NCBI GenBank assembly: GCA_019459525.1
Contig: JAIBEY010000027.1
Coordinates: 1-64,000, forward strand
DNA from: Prolixibacteraceae bacterium
Lineage (GTDB): Bacteria > Bacteroidota > Bacteroidia > Bacteroidales > Prolixibacteraceae
Reading direction: 5' to 3'
DNA length: 64,000 nt
Position numbers and translations under genes: made by a program. The notes beneath the pieces are model-generated. The model was not told where the DNA came from. It ran no database searches and worked only from the letters and a program-made list of their open reading frames with translations. Positions 1 to 9,261 of the stretch are shown here, in pieces (position 1 is the first letter of the stretch; every line of letters starts with the position of its first letter).

Positions 1-1
1 A

Positions 2-3000
2 GGTAGTGTTGCGACTCTGTCGGTTCCAACAACAGCAACAGGAACATTTAGTTACGAATTGCTTGGAGTAACCGATGCCAGTGGCACTGTTTGTTTCCCT
101 GCACAGACCGAGACTGCCGTTGTTACGGTAAATCCTGTTCCTTTAGCAAGTATTTCCGGTTCAACAGCTGTTTGCCTGAATGCTCCTGAACCGACGATTA
201 CCTTTACTGGCTCTGGCGGAACAGAACCCTATACATTCACCTACAGGTTGAATTCCGGGGCTGACCAGATTCTTACGACTTCACTAGGCGGCCAGGTAAC
301 CTTATCGGTACCAACCACCACTTCCGGCACCTTTATTTATGAACTGGTAAGTGTAACCGATGCCAGTGGGGCAATCTGCTTGCCACCCCAAACCGGAACT
401 GCAACGGTTACCGTTGATCCGGCACCTTCTGCTTCTATCTCAGGCGCAGCGGCTGTCTGTCTGAACGCCCCTTCACCGGCGATAACCTTCACGGGTTCTG
501 GCGGGACTGAACCTTATACGTTTACCTACAGGTTGAATTCAGGGGCTGATCAAACCATCACAACCACAACTGGTGGTATTGTGACCTTATCAGTTCCAAC
601 AACAGCGGTAGGAATATTTAGTTATGAATTATTGGGAGTAACGGATGCCAGCGGAGCGGTTTGTTTCCCTGCACAAACCGGAACTGCCATCATCACGGTT
701 GATGATATTATAACTCCTGCATTTGCTGCTGTTGGTCCGTATTGTACCGGAGCTACGGTCCCGGCTTTGCCAACCACTTCTATCAATGGGGTTTCCGGAA
801 CCTGGAGCCCCGCCATCGACAATACATCAACAACGGAATATACTTTTACTCCTGACGCCGGGGAATGTGCTATTCAGGTTAAACAGACCATTACTATTGA
901 TCTGCCATCGGTAACACCTGCTTTTGTTGCTGTTGATTCCTATTGTGCAGGATCTGTTATTCCGGCATTACCAACTACATCTGTTAACGGGATTACCGGA
1001 AGTTGGAGTCCGGCTATTGATAATATGGTAACAACAACCTATACTTTTACTCCGGATATTGATCAATGCGCTACATCGGTTCCGCTGACTATAACTATTG
1101 AAGGTAATACCATTCCAACTTTCGATCCTGTCGGTCCATATTGTGCGGGAGCTACAATTCCGGCGTTACCTTCTACTTCCACAAATGGCATTACCGGAGT
1201 CTGGACCCCGGCTATTGATAATACGGTAACTACAACTTATACCTTTACTCCGGATGCCGGGCAATGTGCTCCTACTGTTCCGTTAACTATTGTGATTGAG
1301 GGTAATGCCATTCCAACTTTTGCTGTTATAAGTTCATATTGTGCCGGTGATGCAATTCCTGCATTGCCTTCTACTTCCACAAATGGTATTACCGGAAGTT
1401 GGACCCCGGCTATTGACAATATGGTAACAACAGAATACACATTCAATCCCGATGGCGGGAATTGTGCGGTTCCAGTTAAGCAAACAATTACAATTAATTC
1501 ATCGGTTACACCAACATTTGCTGCTGTTGGCCCGTATTGCGAAGGCGATATGATCCCGGCACTGCCTGCAACTTCCATAAATGGCATCACCGGGATATGG
1601 AGTCCGGCCATCAATAATACCGTGACTACCGAATACACGTTTACGCCAGATGCCGGTTTGTGCGCAGTTCCGGTTAAGCTGACGATTCCAATTAATCCGC
1701 CGGTTACTCCAACCTTTGCTTTTGTTCCTCCATATTGCGCTGGTGCCACTATTCCGGCATTGCCAACAACTTCCACGAATGGAATTTCCGGAATCTGGAG
1801 TCCCGGCATCAACAATATGGTAACAACAACTTATACTTTTACCCCGAATGCAGGATTATGTGCCACAACTACTACATTAACCATTTTGATCTTAGTTCCG
1901 CCAATTCCTGAAGTAACGGTTATCCAGCCAACCTGTAACGATACTTACGGAAGGGCAGTTGTAACATTCCCTGAAGAAGGATATGGCTACGAGTATTCCG
2001 TTGACAACGGACCATTCCAGTCTTCGGCAAGCTTTACCGGGCTTCTTCCGGGCGACCATAACTTTGTTGTCCGCCATGCCGGTAGTTCGTGTGAATCAGT
2101 AGCAGTTACCCGAACAATATTCCCAATACCAACCGGACCAATTTTAATTATCGCGAAAGCTGATGACCCGAAGTGCCCTGGAGAAAATGGCAGAATAGAT
2201 TTCGACTTTATTGGAGTGCCGAATGGTGTGTATGATATAACGTATGATGGGGGCCAATTCACGAATGTTGCAGTTAGTGTATCTCAGGCAACTGTAATTG
2301 CCAAGGCCGGACCCTATAACAATTTATCGGTTAAGGTTCTCGGTTGTAATTCGGCTCAAGGCGTGAATGTGGCAATCAGTCAACCTTCCCCAATCGTAAT
2401 CAGTGAGTCGATAACTGAAATTGATTACATGAGTGGACAAAAAGGTGCAATTAATCTGACCGTTTCAGGAGGTACCGGACCATACAGTTATAACTGGAGT
2501 AATGGCGAAACAACGGAGGATATTGGTAATCTTATGGAAGGGCCTTATAAAGTTACAGTTGTTGATGCGAATGGATGTCGATCCGAAAAGATTGTTTTCA
2601 TTCCTTCACCCAATATGCCACCGGTTGCGACCAATGATGAATTTTCTGCCGGATGCTTTGCGGCGAATGGTAGCCTGCTTGACAACGATTCCGATCCGGA
2701 TGGTGATCTTTTCTTTATCGACCAGACCCCGGTTACGAATCCTAAATACGGAAAAGTGATTATAAATGCGGACGGAACATTTGAGTATGAAGCTGCCGTT
2801 GGTTATACCGGGTTGGACGTATTTGAATATGCCATTTTCGACTCCAATCATTATATGGGAGATACCGCAACTGTTATAATTTCGATTTATCCTGATTTTG
2901 ATTGCGATGGCTTAACCGATACGATTGATCCGGATGCCGATGCCGATGGCATTTTGAATGCCGACGAAGGGCTTACTACCGATTCGGATGGAGATGGAAA

Positions 3001-3856
3001 TCCAAACTGGTTAGATATTGATGCCGATAACGACGGTATTGTTGATAATTTTGAAGCACAATCAAATTCGGGTTATATTCCACCAAGTAAAGCCGATGCT
3101 GATTTGGATGGTATTGATGATGCCTATGATGCCGATTTTGGCGGGACGGCGCTCGGTCCTGTTGATACCGATGAGGATGGAACTCCGGACTTTCTGGATG
3201 CTGATTCTGATAACGATGGTGTTCCCGATTACATTGAAGGTCATGATATGAATGCCAATGGAAGACCAGATTATGTATTGAATGGAGGAGATGACGATAC
3301 CGACGGGCTTGATGATGCTTATGATACGGCTAACAGATACAGTAATCAGGACGTTAATATGGTGAGTTCAAATGCTGCAATGCAGGATTTTGACGGAGAT
3401 GGGGAGCCTGACTGGAGAGATATCAACGATGACAATGATGAATACCTGACCCGGTTTGAGGACCTGAATATGGATGGAAATTTCAGTAATGATGATACTG
3501 ATTTCGATGGACATCCGGAGTACCTGGATTATGGACGCGATTGCGATTTGTTTGTTCCGGAAGCATTCTCTCCAAACAACGACAATATTCACGATTACTT
3601 CCAGATCTATTGTATCGATCACTTCCCGGATGCCAAATTGTATATTTTCGACCAGTTGGGAAATAAACTATTTGAAAAAGAACATTACGGAAACCTGGAA
3701 TTCTGGGGAACTCATGAACGGGCTTGGTGGGATGCCAGAAGTACCAATAGGGCATCTTCGGTTAGCGGAGGAAAAGTTACTCCGGGGACATATTATTATG
3801 TACTTGTTTTAGGTAACGGAGAAGTCAAGAAAAGTTTCGTTTTCGTTTCGTATTAA
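2..3856 (+). CDS. T9SS-exported giant repeat protein, C-terminal part (5' truncated by window)
   Basis: The frame is open from base 2, so this is the 3' part of a longer gene. In order it encodes two and a half copies of a ~100-residue Ig/PKD-like repeat (to about 700), six ~66-residue repeats each with a YC...C pair (712-1900), SprB-like segments (about 2400-2610), a cadherin-like module (about 2610-2890), a run of Asp-rich DxDxDG calcium-binding repeats of thrombospondin type 3 style (2890-3540), and a C-terminal domain with FVPEAFSPNND typical of gliding-motility-associated (type B) T9SS sorting domains. It is very likely a surface or secreted adhesin. The PorP/SprF gene begins 10 bases downstream, the usual partner arrangement for type B substrates. 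Substrate or ligand is unknown. Confidence 0.9.
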   Translation, partial: GSVATLSVPTTATGTFSYELLGVTDASGTVCFPAQTETAVVTVNPVPLASISGSTAVCLNAPEPTITFTGSGGTEPYTFTYRLNSGADQILTTSLGGQVTLSVPTTTSGTFIYELVSVTDASGAICLPPQTGTATVTVDPAPSASISGAAAVCLNAPSPAITFTGSGGTEPYTFTYRLNSGADQTITTTTGGIVTLSVPTTAVGIFSYELLGVTDASGAVCFPAQTGTAIITVDDIITPAFAAVGPYCTGATVPALPTTSINGVSGTWSPAIDNTSTTEYTFTPDAGECAIQVKQTITIDLPSVTPAFVAVDSYCAGSVIPALPTTSVNGITGSWSPAIDNMVTTTYTFTPDIDQCATSVPLTITIEGNTIPTFDPVGPYCAGATIPALPSTSTNGITGVWTPAIDNTVTTTYTFTPDAGQCAPTVPLTIVIEGNAIPTFAVISSYCAGDAIPALPSTSTNGITGSWTPAIDNMVTTEYTFNPDGGNCAVPVKQTITINSSVTPTFAAVGPYCEGDMIPALPATSINGITGIWSPAINNTVTTEYTFTPDAGLCAVPVKLTIPINPPVTPTFAFVPPYCAGATIPALPTTSTNGISGIWSPGINNMVTTTYTFTPNAGLCATTTTLTILILVPPIPEVTVIQPTCNDTYGRAVVTFPEEGYGYEYSVDNGPFQSSASFTGLLPGDHNFVVRHAGSSCESVAVTRTIFPIPTGPILIIAKADDPKCPGENGRIDFDFIGVPNGVYDITYDGGQFTNVAVSVSQATVIAKAGPYNNLSVKVLGCNSAQGVNVAISQPSPIVISESITEIDYMSGQKGAINLTVSGGTGPYSYNWSNGETTEDIGNLMEGPYKVTVVDANGCRSEKIVFIPSPNMPPVATNDEFSAGCFAANGSLLDNDSDPDGDLFFIDQTPVTNPKYGKVIINADGTFEYEAAVGYTGLDVFEYAIFDSNHYMGDTATVIISIYPDFDCDGLTDTIDPDADADGILNADEGLTTDSDGDGNPNWLDIDADNDGIVDNFEAQSNSGYIPPSKADADLDGIDDAYDADFGGTALGPVDTDEDGTPDFLDADSDNDGVPDYIEGHDMNANGRPDYVLNGGDDDTDGLDDAYDTANRYSNQDVNMVSSNAAMQDFDGDGEPDWRDINDDNDEYLTRFEDLNMDGNFSNDDTDFDGHPEYLDYGRDCDLFVPEAFSPNNDNIHDYFQIYCIDHFPDAKLYIFDQLGNKLFEKEHYGNLEFWGTHERAWWDARSTNRASSVSGGKVTPGTYYYVLVLGNGEVKKSFVFVSY
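712..1900 (+). repeat. Six tandem ~198-bp coding repeats
   Basis: Units begin near 712, 913, 1111, 1309, 1507 and 1705 with a spacing of 198-201 bases. Each encodes a TPTFA..GPYC.G..IPALP.TS start, a WSPAI-N core and a TYTFTP-AG-CA end. They are similar at both protein and DNA level, as expected for repeats spreading by unequal recombination inside an adhesin gene. Confidence 0.85.
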
Positions 3857-3866
3857 TTTGATTCTG

Positions 3867-4811
3867 ATGATTAAGAGATTTATACATATTGTTATAGTGA
3901 TATGCTTTCTTTTCGGCCTGGGAATTCGCTGCGTTTTGGGGCAGGAGTTTCCTTGGTCGCTCCAGTATATTACCAATATGCATACGATTAATCCGGCTTA
4001 TGTGGGGATGTGGGATAGGGCAGGGCTTATGCTTTCTACCCGTAGCAATTGGGTCGGAATAAAGGGGGCTCCGTTAACTCAGAACCTCACCTATTTTACC
4101 CCAATTAAAGATCAGAAAAGTGGTGTGGGCATCAACATTCAGCGCCTGAATACCGGTAGGGAGAAACGTCTTTTTCTGACAGGAGACTATTCTTACCAGG
4201 TTCGGCTTGATATGCATTATTATTTGCGGCTTGGACTGCGGGCCGGGATATTGAATGTTGACAATAATTTACCTGATTATCAGTTGTATCCTGACTATGT
4301 CCCGGATCCTGAATTTACCAGCGATATCCGGCTGTATTACATGACTGTTTTTGGGGTCGGTGGAGTATTGTATAACGAAGATTATTACGTGAGCCTTTCG
4401 ATTCCGCAAATGGTTAATAACACATTTAAGGTAAACCGCAGCAACTATTCTTCGTTGCCTGAGTTGAAGACTATTTATCTTTCAAGTGGTTATGTATTTC
4501 GCCTTCCGAAGAGTATTCGGTTCCGGCCAAATTTGCTGGTTGTGGGAACTATTGGTAAACCTTTGTATTTCGATGCTGCTGCTGTAGTTTATTTTCCTTC
4601 CGATTTTCAGGTGGGATTTAACTTACGAAGTAACGGAGCGATGTGTTTCTCGGGGCAATATACGTTTAAAAATAATTTACGTCTGGGCTACGCCGCAGAA
4701 TATTTTGTAGTTCCCGATATTCGGAAATATCAGCTCGGAACTTACGAATTTATTGTCGGGTACGACTTTAATCTCTACCGAAAAAAATATGTAAAGCCCA
4801 ATTATTTCTAA
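3867..4811 (+). CDS. PorP/SprF family type IX secretion membrane protein
   Basis: The protein of about 314 residues has an N-terminal signal segment (FIHIVIVICFLFGLGIRCVLGQ) and the family hallmark near the start, FPWSLQYITNMHTINPAYVGMWD. It then has the alternating aromatic and hydrophobic strands of an outer-membrane beta-barrel. A TTG at 3858 would extend the frame, but the ATG at 3867 gives a normal signal peptide. Known family members help export or anchor type B C-terminal-domain substrates on the cell surface. The gene starts 10 bases after the giant repeat protein, so the two are likely one transcription unit and a dedicated pair. Confidence 0.9.
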   Translation: MIKRFIHIVIVICFLFGLGIRCVLGQEFPWSLQYITNMHTINPAYVGMWDRAGLMLSTRSNWVGIKGAPLTQNLTYFTPIKDQKSGVGINIQRLNTGREKRLFLTGDYSYQVRLDMHYYLRLGLRAGILNVDNNLPDYQLYPDYVPDPEFTSDIRLYYMTVFGVGGVLYNEDYYVSLSIPQMVNNTFKVNRSNYSSLPELKTIYLSSGYVFRLPKSIRFRPNLLVVGTIGKPLYFDAAAVVYFPSDFQVGFNLRSNGAMCFSGQYTFKNNLRLGYAAEYFVVPDIRKYQLGTYEFIVGYDFNLYRKKYVKPNYF

Positions 4812-4832
4812 TATTGCAAATTCGTGAAAAAA

Positions 4833-4866
4833 AATCCTGACGGGGAAACCTGTCAGGATTAATCTT
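4833..4866. terminator. Bidirectional terminator between porP-like gene and recQ
   Basis: The arms AATCCTGAC (4833-4841) and GTCAGGATT (4852-4860) form a hairpin. It has an A-rich run before it and a T-rich run after it, which suits the two convergent genes. Confidence 0.75.
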
Positions 4867-4934
4867 TTGTCGGATCACTTACGGAAACCACAAGTGCCGG
4901 GAGAATTCTCAATTTTCAGCAATCAAGTCGTTCT

Positions 4935-7115
4935 CTAATTACCCATTTCTGATAAAAAGCGAATTCGCATCATACGAATGTCGTCTTCCGAATAGTTATC
5001 TTCTCCCAGTTCTTTAAGAGCCGCTTCAATACTATCGTCCTCGGCTTCACGGAAATATTCGAATATTTCTTCCTGATGATCTTCGTCTAGTATTTCGTCG
5101 ATGTAATAGTCAATATTTATTTTCGTGCCCGAGTTGACAATCGCTTCCAGTTCCGAGATCAGTTCTTTCAGATCAATTCCCTTGGAATCGGCGATATCAT
5201 CAAGCGAAATTTTACGGTCGATACTTTGTATTATGCCTACCTTTAATTTCGATTTATTCGCTACACTCTTAACCACCATATCCTGCGGGCGGTCAATTTC
5301 GTTTTCTTCCACATAAGCCTTGATCAGCTCAACGAATTCGGCACCGTATCGTTTGGCTTTCCCCTCTCCAACACCTTGAATGTATTTTAGTTCTTCAATG
5401 GTAATCGGGTATTGCAGGGCCATATCGGCCAGCGATGGATCCTGGAAGATTACAAATGGCGGCAGGTTTAATTTCTTCGAGATTTTTTTCCGTAAATCCT
5501 TCAGCATGGCAAACAATTCCGGATCACCGGCGCCACTCGCCTGGGCGGCTGCGGCATTGGCTTCTTCTTCAATGGCATCGTAATCGTGGTTTCGAACCAG
5601 AAGGAAGTCGTGCGGATTTTCCAGAAAATCGTAACCTTTCTGTGTCATTTTCAGCAACCCGTAGTTTTCAATGTCTTTGCTGATGAATCCGGCAATCATA
5701 CTTTGCCTGAAAACGGCATTCCAGAATTTTTCACCATGATCATTACCTGAATTAAAAGCCTCGAGCTCGTAATGGCGGAATGATTTAACTGCTGCAGTCT
5801 GTTTGCCGGTAAGAACATCCGACAAATGCTCTGCTTTGTATTTTTCTTTTACTTCAATAATGGCTTGCAACGCACGGCAGATCTCGTCTTTAGCTTCAAT
5901 CTGTTCTTTTGGATTGATGCAGTTGTCGCAGTTGCCGCAAGGTTCTTCCAGTTTTTCCCCAAAATAATTAAGCAGAATAATCCGTCGGCAAATGGCCGAT
6001 TCGGCGTAGGAGGCGGTATCCAGCAACAACTGGCGACCGATTTCCTGTTCGGCTACCGGTTTCCCTTGCATAAATTTTTCGAGTTTCTGGATGTCTTTCG
6101 CCGAATACAACGTGATACATTTCCCTTCGCCTCCGTCGCGACCGGCACGTCCGGTTTCCTGATAATAGCCTTCAAGGCTTTTCGGAATGTCGTAATGGAT
6201 CACAAATCGGACATCGGGCTTGTCAATTCCCATCCCAAAGGCAATGGTGGCCACAATCACATCCACTTCTTCCATCAGAAATTTATCCTGATTTCCGGAG
6301 CGGGTAGCCGAATCCATTCCGGCGTGATAAGCAAGGGCTTTTATGTTGTTGACAACCAGCGTTTCGGCCAGTTCTTCCACCTTTTTCCGGCTGAGGCAAT
6401 AAATAATACCCGATTTACCTTCATTTTCCTTGATGAATTTGATAATCTGGGATTCGGGTTTCGACTTTGGCTTGACTTCGTAGTACAGGTTTGGCCGGTT
6501 GAATGAAGCCTTAAATACATTGGCATTGAGCATTCCCAGTGTTTTTTGTATGTCGTGCTGTACTTTAGCCGTTGCTGTTGCTGTAAGGGCAATTAGCGGG
6601 GCTTGTCCGATTTCCGAAACAATGGGTTTTATTCGCCGGTATTCGGGTCTGAAATCATGTCCCCATTCCGAAATACAATGCGCTTCATCAATGGCGTAAA
6701 ACGAAATTTTGACATTTTTCAGGAATTCAATATTGTCTTCCTTCGTCAAACTTTCAGGAGCCACATAAAGCAGCTTGGTTCTTCCGCTGGTAACATCGTC
6801 CCTGACTTTTTGCGCCGCAGCTTTGGTGAGCGACGAATTTAAAAAGTGGGCAATGCCATCTTCTGTGCCAAAACTCCGTATCGAATCAACCTGGTTTTTC
6901 ATTAAAGCGATCAGGGGAGAGATGATAATTGCGGTCCCTTCCATAATCAGTGCGGGTAATTGGTAACACAAAGATTTTCCACCTCCTGTAGGCATCAATA
7001 CAAAAGTATCATTGCCCCCCAACACACTTTTAATTACTTCTTCCTGTTGCCCCTTAAAACGATCAAATCCAAAATGTTTTTGGAGTTGTTCTGATAATGT
7101 ATACTCTATTCCCAT
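4935..7115 (-). CDS. recQ: ATP-dependent DNA helicase RecQ
   Basis: 3'-5' DNA helicase of recombination and replication repair. Visible parts: the Walker A motif MPTGGGKS, the DEAH box (AIDEAHC), the helicase C motifs ending in QETGRAGRDG, the four-cysteine zinc site (CRRIILLNYFGE...CGNCDNC), an RQC-like winged helix, an HRDC-like segment (YIQGVGEGKAKRYG) and an acidic C-terminal tail. At about 726 residues it is longer than E. coli RecQ because of that tail. The frame opens at a TTG (7139), but the ATG at 7115 (MGIEYTLSEQLQ) is the natural start. It is convergent with the porP-like gene. Confidence 0.95.
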   Translation of the reverse strand: MGIEYTLSEQLQKHFGFDRFKGQQEEVIKSVLGGNDTFVLMPTGGGKSLCYQLPALIMEGTAIIISPLIALMKNQVDSIRSFGTEDGIAHFLNSSLTKAAAQKVRDDVTSGRTKLLYVAPESLTKEDNIEFLKNVKISFYAIDEAHCISEWGHDFRPEYRRIKPIVSEIGQAPLIALTATATAKVQHDIQKTLGMLNANVFKASFNRPNLYYEVKPKSKPESQIIKFIKENEGKSGIIYCLSRKKVEELAETLVVNNIKALAYHAGMDSATRSGNQDKFLMEEVDVIVATIAFGMGIDKPDVRFVIHYDIPKSLEGYYQETGRAGRDGGEGKCITLYSAKDIQKLEKFMQGKPVAEQEIGRQLLLDTASYAESAICRRIILLNYFGEKLEEPCGNCDNCINPKEQIEAKDEICRALQAIIEVKEKYKAEHLSDVLTGKQTAAVKSFRHYELEAFNSGNDHGEKFWNAVFRQSMIAGFISKDIENYGLLKMTQKGYDFLENPHDFLLVRNHDYDAIEEEANAAAAQASGAGDPELFAMLKDLRKKISKKLNLPPFVIFQDPSLADMALQYPITIEELKYIQGVGEGKAKRYGAEFVELIKAYVEENEIDRPQDMVVKSVANKSKLKVGIIQSIDRKISLDDIADSKGIDLKELISELEAIVNSGTKINIDYYIDEILDEDHQEEIFEYFREAEDDSIEAALKELGEDNYSEDDIRMMRIRFLSEMGN

Positions 7116-7260
7116 ATTCAAAGATCTTTTCCAGATCAAAAAAATTAAATCGCAATTTGTATAAGTATCCCGAAGGTATATAAAATATCATTCAAAATGC
7201 AATCCTTTTAATTGAAATTAAATACTTTTGGCCAGCTTTTAAGTAAAATTAAGAAGACGC

Positions 7261-7294
7261 TTGCCTTATGAATAAGGATTATAAGCTATATTTG
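7261..7294 (+). promoter_or_regulatory. Predicted promoter for tatC
   Basis: TTG (7261-7263), a 23-base spacer and TATATTTG (7287-7294) match the Bacteroidota consensus TTG...TAnnTTTG. The start codon lies 43 bases downstream. Confidence 0.5.
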
Positions 7295-7337
7295 TGCGAA
7301 TTTATTTTAACCAATCAGCCCTATTATTTCCTGAATC

Positions 7338-8201
7338 ATGTCTGAAGAAACTACCAGAGAAGAGCAATCCACTAAAAAGAAAAAGACGAAAGAACCTAAA
7401 GCAGAAATGTCGTTTCTCGATCATTTGGAAGCTCTGAGGTGGCATATTATTCGTTCAGCCATTGCCATTATGGTTTTTGCTGTTCTGGCATTTATTTACA
7501 GCGATTTTATCTGGGATTCTATCATACTGGCACCTAAAAATCCTGATTTCTGGACGAGCCAAATGATTATAAAGGTTAGCAATTTTTTGGGAATGGAATC
7601 GAAGGGCCTAAACAGCCAGCCACTTCAGCTAATTAGTTTTAACATGTCGGGGCAGTTCATGGTTTCAATCTGGACAGCTATTATTGTCGGTTTTATCGTT
7701 GCTTTTCCTTATGTGGTTTACCAGTTCTGGAGCTTTATAAAACCTGCCCTTTACGAGAATGAACGGAAACATGCTTCGGGGGCAGTTGCTATCATGTCGG
7801 GGCTTTTCGTTATGGGGATATTGTTCGGATATTACCTGATTGTACCTTTCTCTATCGATTTCCTCGCAACATACAGCATAAGCAAAGAGATAAGCAACCA
7901 GATTAATATCCTCTCATACATCAGTTCAGTTACTTCAATCGTCATTGCCGGAGGCGTGTCGTTTGAATTGCCTGTTATTGTTTATTTCCTTAGTAAGGTA
8001 GGGCTGCTTACTCCAAAGTTCCTTCGGAAATACAGACGGCATTCGTATGTGGTTTTGCTGATTATTGCAGCAATCATTACACCGCCTGATGTGCTTAGCC
8101 AGATGTTGGTGGCCATTCCGCTTGTCATTCTTTACGAGATCAGTATTTTTATCTCCGGTAATGTTGAGAAGGCAAACCTTAAAAGGCTCGAAGAAATTTA
8201 A
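7338..8201 (+). CDS. tatC: Sec-independent protein translocase TatC
   Basis: Core membrane subunit of the twin-arginine translocase, which recognises RR signal peptides and moves folded proteins across the inner membrane. The protein (287 residues) has a Lys-rich cytoplasmic N-terminus, then MSFLDHLEALRWHIIRS, the conserved E/R-containing first segment of TatC. Several hydrophobic helices follow, with the family signature around FPYVVYQFWSFIKPALYENER and the conserved PPD (TPPDVLSQ) in the last part. A likely Tat substrate (RRKFLQ signal) lies at 51704 in this window. No tatA/B is next to it. lptB follows after 25 bases. Confidence 0.95.
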   Translation: MSEETTREEQSTKKKKTKEPKAEMSFLDHLEALRWHIIRSAIAIMVFAVLAFIYSDFIWDSIILAPKNPDFWTSQMIIKVSNFLGMESKGLNSQPLQLISFNMSGQFMVSIWTAIIVGFIVAFPYVVYQFWSFIKPALYENERKHASGAVAIMSGLFVMGILFGYYLIVPFSIDFLATYSISKEISNQINILSYISSVTSIVIAGGVSFELPVIVYFLSKVGLLTPKFLRKYRRHSYVVLLIIAAIITPPDVLSQMLVAIPLVILYEISIFISGNVEKANLKRLEEI

Positions 8202-8226
8202 TAATTGCTGATAATTTTTTTTTTGG

Positions 8227-8949
8227 ATGAAACTACGGGCTGAAAATATTGTAAAGAAGTATCGAAAAAGAACAGTTGTTAAGGGCGTTTCTTTTGAAGT
8301 CAATCAGGGCGAAATTGTTGGACTTTTGGGCCCCAATGGCGCCGGGAAAACTACTTCGTTTTATATGATTGTTGGCTTGATTAAACCTTTGTCGGGCAGG
8401 ATTTTTATTGACGACGAAGAGATTACCATGCTCCCGGTTTATAAAAGGGCCCAGAAAGGAATTGGTTACCTGGCACAGGAGGCTTCTGTTTTCAGGCAAA
8501 TGAGTGTTGAAGACAATATCCTCTCGGTACTCGAAATGACTAAGCTCCCAAAGGCAGAACAGCATCAACGGGTGGAAACGTTGTTGACTGAATTCAGCTT
8601 GCAGCATATTCGTAAAAGCAAAGGTTATCAATTATCCGGGGGGGAACGTCGCCGTACCGAAATTGCGAGAGCTTTGGCTATCGACCCGAAATTCATTTTA
8701 CTTGATGAACCATTTGCCGGAGTTGATCCTATTGCGGTTGAAGATATCCAGCACATTATAAAGACTCTGCGAGATAAAAACATAGGGGTTTTAATTACCG
8801 ACCACAACGTTCACGAGACACTTACGATTACCGACAGATCATACCTTTTGTACGAAGGGTCAATCATGAAAGCCGGAACCGCCGAGGAGCTTGCTTCTGA
8901 CGAAGAAGTTCGGCGCGTTTATCTTGGTCAGAATTTCGAATTACGATAG
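8227..8949 (+). CDS. lptB: LPS export ABC transporter ATP-binding protein LptB
   Basis: Cytoplasmic ATPase of the Lpt machine that extracts lipopolysaccharide from the inner membrane. It shows Walker [10 protein letters not shown], the LptB-type Q-loop region [17 protein letters not shown], signature LSGGERRR, Walker [13 protein letters not shown] and the switch His in [10 protein letters not shown]. Its 240 residues are the usual length for the family. It starts 25 bases after tatC and is probably co-transcribed with it. Confidence 0.95.
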   Translation: MKLRAENIVKKYRKRTVVKGVSFEVNQGEIVGLLGPNGAGKTTSFYMIVGLIKPLSGRIFIDDEEITMLPVYKRAQKGIGYLAQEASVFRQMSVEDNILSVLEMTKLPKAEQHQRVETLLTEFSLQHIRKSKGYQLSGGERRRTEIARALAIDPKFILLDEPFAGVDPIAVEDIQHIIKTLRDKNIGVLITDHNVHETLTITDRSYLLYEGSIMKAGTAEELASDEEVRRVYLGQNFELR

Positions 8950-8995
8950 TCTGGTTTTAACTTTAAAAAACATTTAAAAAGATTTGGGTGTGCTG

Positions 8996-9026
8996 TTGTA
9001 TGTGTAAGAAAAATCACATACATTTG
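8996..9026 (+). promoter_or_regulatory. Promoter of tRNA-Leu
   Basis: TTG (8996-8998), a 20-base spacer and TACATTTG (9019-9026) fit the Bacteroidota consensus very well. The tRNA begins 12 bases later, as expected for a tRNA promoter. Confidence 0.65.
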
Positions 9027-9037
9027 CACCGCATTTA

Positions 9038-9119
9038 GCGGGCGTGGCGGAATTGGTAGACGTGCCAGACTTAGGATCTGGTGCCTTACGGCGTGGGGGT
9101 TCGAGTCCCTTCGCCCGCA
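9038..9119 (+). tRNA. tRNA-Leu (anticodon UAG)
   Basis: Acceptor arms GCGGGCG and CGCCCGC pair fully. The D-arm region (GGCGGAATTGGTAGACG), the anticodon stem CCAGA/TCTGG with loop CTTAGGA (anticodon TAG), a long class II variable arm and the T-arm GGGGGTTCGAGTCCC are all present. The discriminator is A and CCA is not encoded. Confidence 0.97.
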
Positions 9120-9130
9120 CAGCAGAAGAT

Positions 9131-9176
9131 AACCGCCTTGCTTTACCTTGAAAAAGGATAAGCAAGCGGTTTTTGT
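9131..9176 (+). terminator. Terminator after tRNA-Leu
   Basis: The arms AACCGC-CTTGC-TTTACCTT and AAGG-ATAA-GCAAG-CGGTT form a long, slightly imperfect stem, and TTTTTG follows. It lies 12 bases after the tRNA. Confidence 0.7.
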
Positions 9177-9261
9177 TAATTTAAAGCAACAGGTTTTGGA
9201 TCCGGAACTTATCAAAAGTTCTTCTTCCTTCCTCATTTCCAATAACTTTAAGTATTGAATT

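Noticed and set aside
1237-1815. A 192-codon minus-strand open frame with repeated motifs
   Set aside because: It is the antisense shadow of the tandem repeats in the adhesin gene; its repeats mirror the plus-strand repeats exactly.
712-1900. CRISPR-like regular spacing (about 198 bases)
   Set aside because: The repeats are long, coding, in frame and contiguous, with no short-repeat and unique-spacer pattern.
5826-6506. A 226-codon plus-strand open frame
   Set aside because: It lies entirely inside recQ on the other strand, and its Phe-rich product has no recognisable domain.
9038-9176. tRNA-Leu as an integration site for a mobile element
   Set aside because: No repeat of the tRNA 3' end, no integrase and no foreign-looking genes follow; a terminator and the core gene tig come next.
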